Source: Raphanus sativus (taxonomy: Eukaryota; Streptophyta; Magnoliopsida; Brassicales; Brassicaceae). Taken from it: 64,000 nucleotides of DNA. The notes beneath the pieces are model-generated. The model was not told the DNA's origin. It did no database searches and worked only from the letters and a program-made list of their open reading frames with translations. This document shows, one piece after another, positions 63,074-64,000 of this stretch. Made by a program: the position numbers and the translations under genes. The number at the start of each line of letters is the position of its first letter. The first letter of the stretch is position 1. The stretch lies in contig NC_079512.1 of NCBI RefSeq assembly GCF_000801105.2, positions 23,701,848-23,765,847 of the forward strand. Direction: 5' to 3'.

Positions 63074-64000
63074 TTAAACCAGGTAGGTGTCCCAATCTTC
63101 ATTTGTATTTACATTACCTTCCCAATACGAGTCGGAGTAGCCATCTTCATTAGCAATCTGCAGTGATTCTGCCGGGCGCTCACTTGTAGATTCTCTTGCA
63201 ATCTGTAGTGATTCCGCCGTGCGCTCACTTGTAGATTCTCCTGCAATCTGCAATGAGTCCGCCGGACCTGTGTATTCTACCTTGCAGACCATGTGACTCG
63301 TCTGCAAAATCAATCTACAAATGACAAAGTTACAAGAAGATGAATTTTCGTTTTGTCAGATTTTTTATAGGAAAAACTGTCATTTAAATCAGTATCATTT
63401 TTTAATCAAAAAACCCATTAACGTTCAAGTTTAATTGAAACAAAGCACCAATTTTTGGTAAATTAAAAATAATAAATTTTTATTCACAAGTCATTTTAAT
63501 CATAAACTTTAATTAGCAATATATATCATTTTAGTTAGTCAATTAACTAACACTAAACCTAAAATAGCTTTTAAAGTTGTGAGTTTTTTTTTGAAATATA
63601 TATAAACCAATGTTTTAAAAAATAAATAGTGAATACATAAAAATTTATTGTCATTATTTCTTTAAAAAATAGTTTTACAACTAAATAATCCATTAATAAT
63701 AGGTTAACTAATATTTTAACATATAAATGAAAATATATATTTTTCCTTTCAGAAAATGAAAAACTTATATATTTTGGTTTGAGTTATGTCTTATCTTAAA
63801 TTTTATTATTAGTGTTATATTTATTAAAAATATATTTTTAATATTTAAATCTCAATATTTTGAAAGTTGATGATTTAAAAGACATTTTTCTCATTTTTAA
63901 TCCGAATAAAGTATAAACATCAAAGAAAAACAGAGAGTTGAACGCACAATTTCTTCGGGAGAGGAGAGGTTGGAGTACTCATGCATTATCCAGTTAGTTC
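63074..64000 (-). pseudogene. NAC 3' part of the inverted copy (subdomains D-E), truncated by the window
   Basis: Minus strand. The E exon is 63074-63301 (SHMVCKVEYTG, three 16-residue units, DGYSDSYWEG, WDTYLV, stop). It has two extra codons, NV, compared with the left copy. Upstream, the C/D exon ends at donor 63948 and runs off the window with SNLSSPEEI. As in the left arm, the A/B exon is downstream of the stop, so the permuted order existed before the inversion-duplication. Confidence 0.85.

Larger units (their letters stand above)
62650..64000. repeat. Right arm of the large inverted duplication
   Basis: Reverse complement of about 52838-54180, cut by the window end. The left boundary lies near 62650, beyond which only the short 62510-62600 block still matches (to 55555-55650). 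Confidence 0.9.

Overview
This is plant nuclear DNA, and it almost certainly comes from Brassicaceae, probably Brassica or Raphanus. The reasons are split genes with GT-AG introns, AT-rich intergenic DNA full of small transposons, and proteins whose order follows one block of Arabidopsis thaliana chromosome 5 in reverse. Reading left to right I recognise, from recall and not from a search, counterparts of At5g53900 (MYC-N/WNK-like), At5g53890 (PSKR2), At5g53880 (small Lys/Glu-rich protein), At5g53870 (ENODL1), At5g53850 (DEP1, methionine salvage), At5g53830 (VQ33), At5g53820 (KIN-like LEA) and At5g53770 (TRF4/5-type nucleotidyltransferase). I see no counterpart of At5g53860 or At5g53840 at the expected places, which fits gene loss after the Brassica polyploidy.

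Layout. 1-8.9 kb has no gene; it holds an internally deleted LINE, Harbinger, hAT and Stowaway-like MITEs, a head-to-head TRIM pair and a SINE. 8.9-15.3 kb holds the MYC-N gene (+) and PSKR2 (-), separated by a foldback element. 15.3-24.2 kb is transposon territory: a long-TIR element packed with TGTACA palindromes, a Helitron inserted at its edge, a Stowaway-like MITE and a SINE. 24.2-32.7 kb holds the small Lys/Glu-rich gene, ENODL1 and a complete 12-exon DEP1. 32.9-36.2 kb has two hAT elements and a stray copy of DEP1 exon 5. 38-47.5 kb holds the VQ gene, several MITEs, a Helitron and the LEA gene. 48.3-51.5 kb holds a SINE, a gene fragment and a 1.4-kb Harbinger-type element. 52.6-64 kb holds two inverted copies of a broken NAC locus on either side of the complete 13-exon TRF4/5-like gene, with Helitron ends close to that gene.

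The genes are independent, single-promoter units: peptide-hormone perception (PSKR2), cell-surface arabinogalactan protein (ENODL1), methionine recycling (DEP1), MAPK/WRKY-linked regulation (VQ), stress protection (LEA) and nuclear RNA surveillance (TRF4/5). They do not form a pathway. The most unusual structures are the inverted, exon-permuted NAC pair, the PSKR2 ectodomain lacking two repeats, the duplicated DEP1 exon, the TRIM palindrome and the TGTACA-rich element. Exon joins were read by eye from reading frame and splice dinucleotides; family assignments are recognition, not database results.
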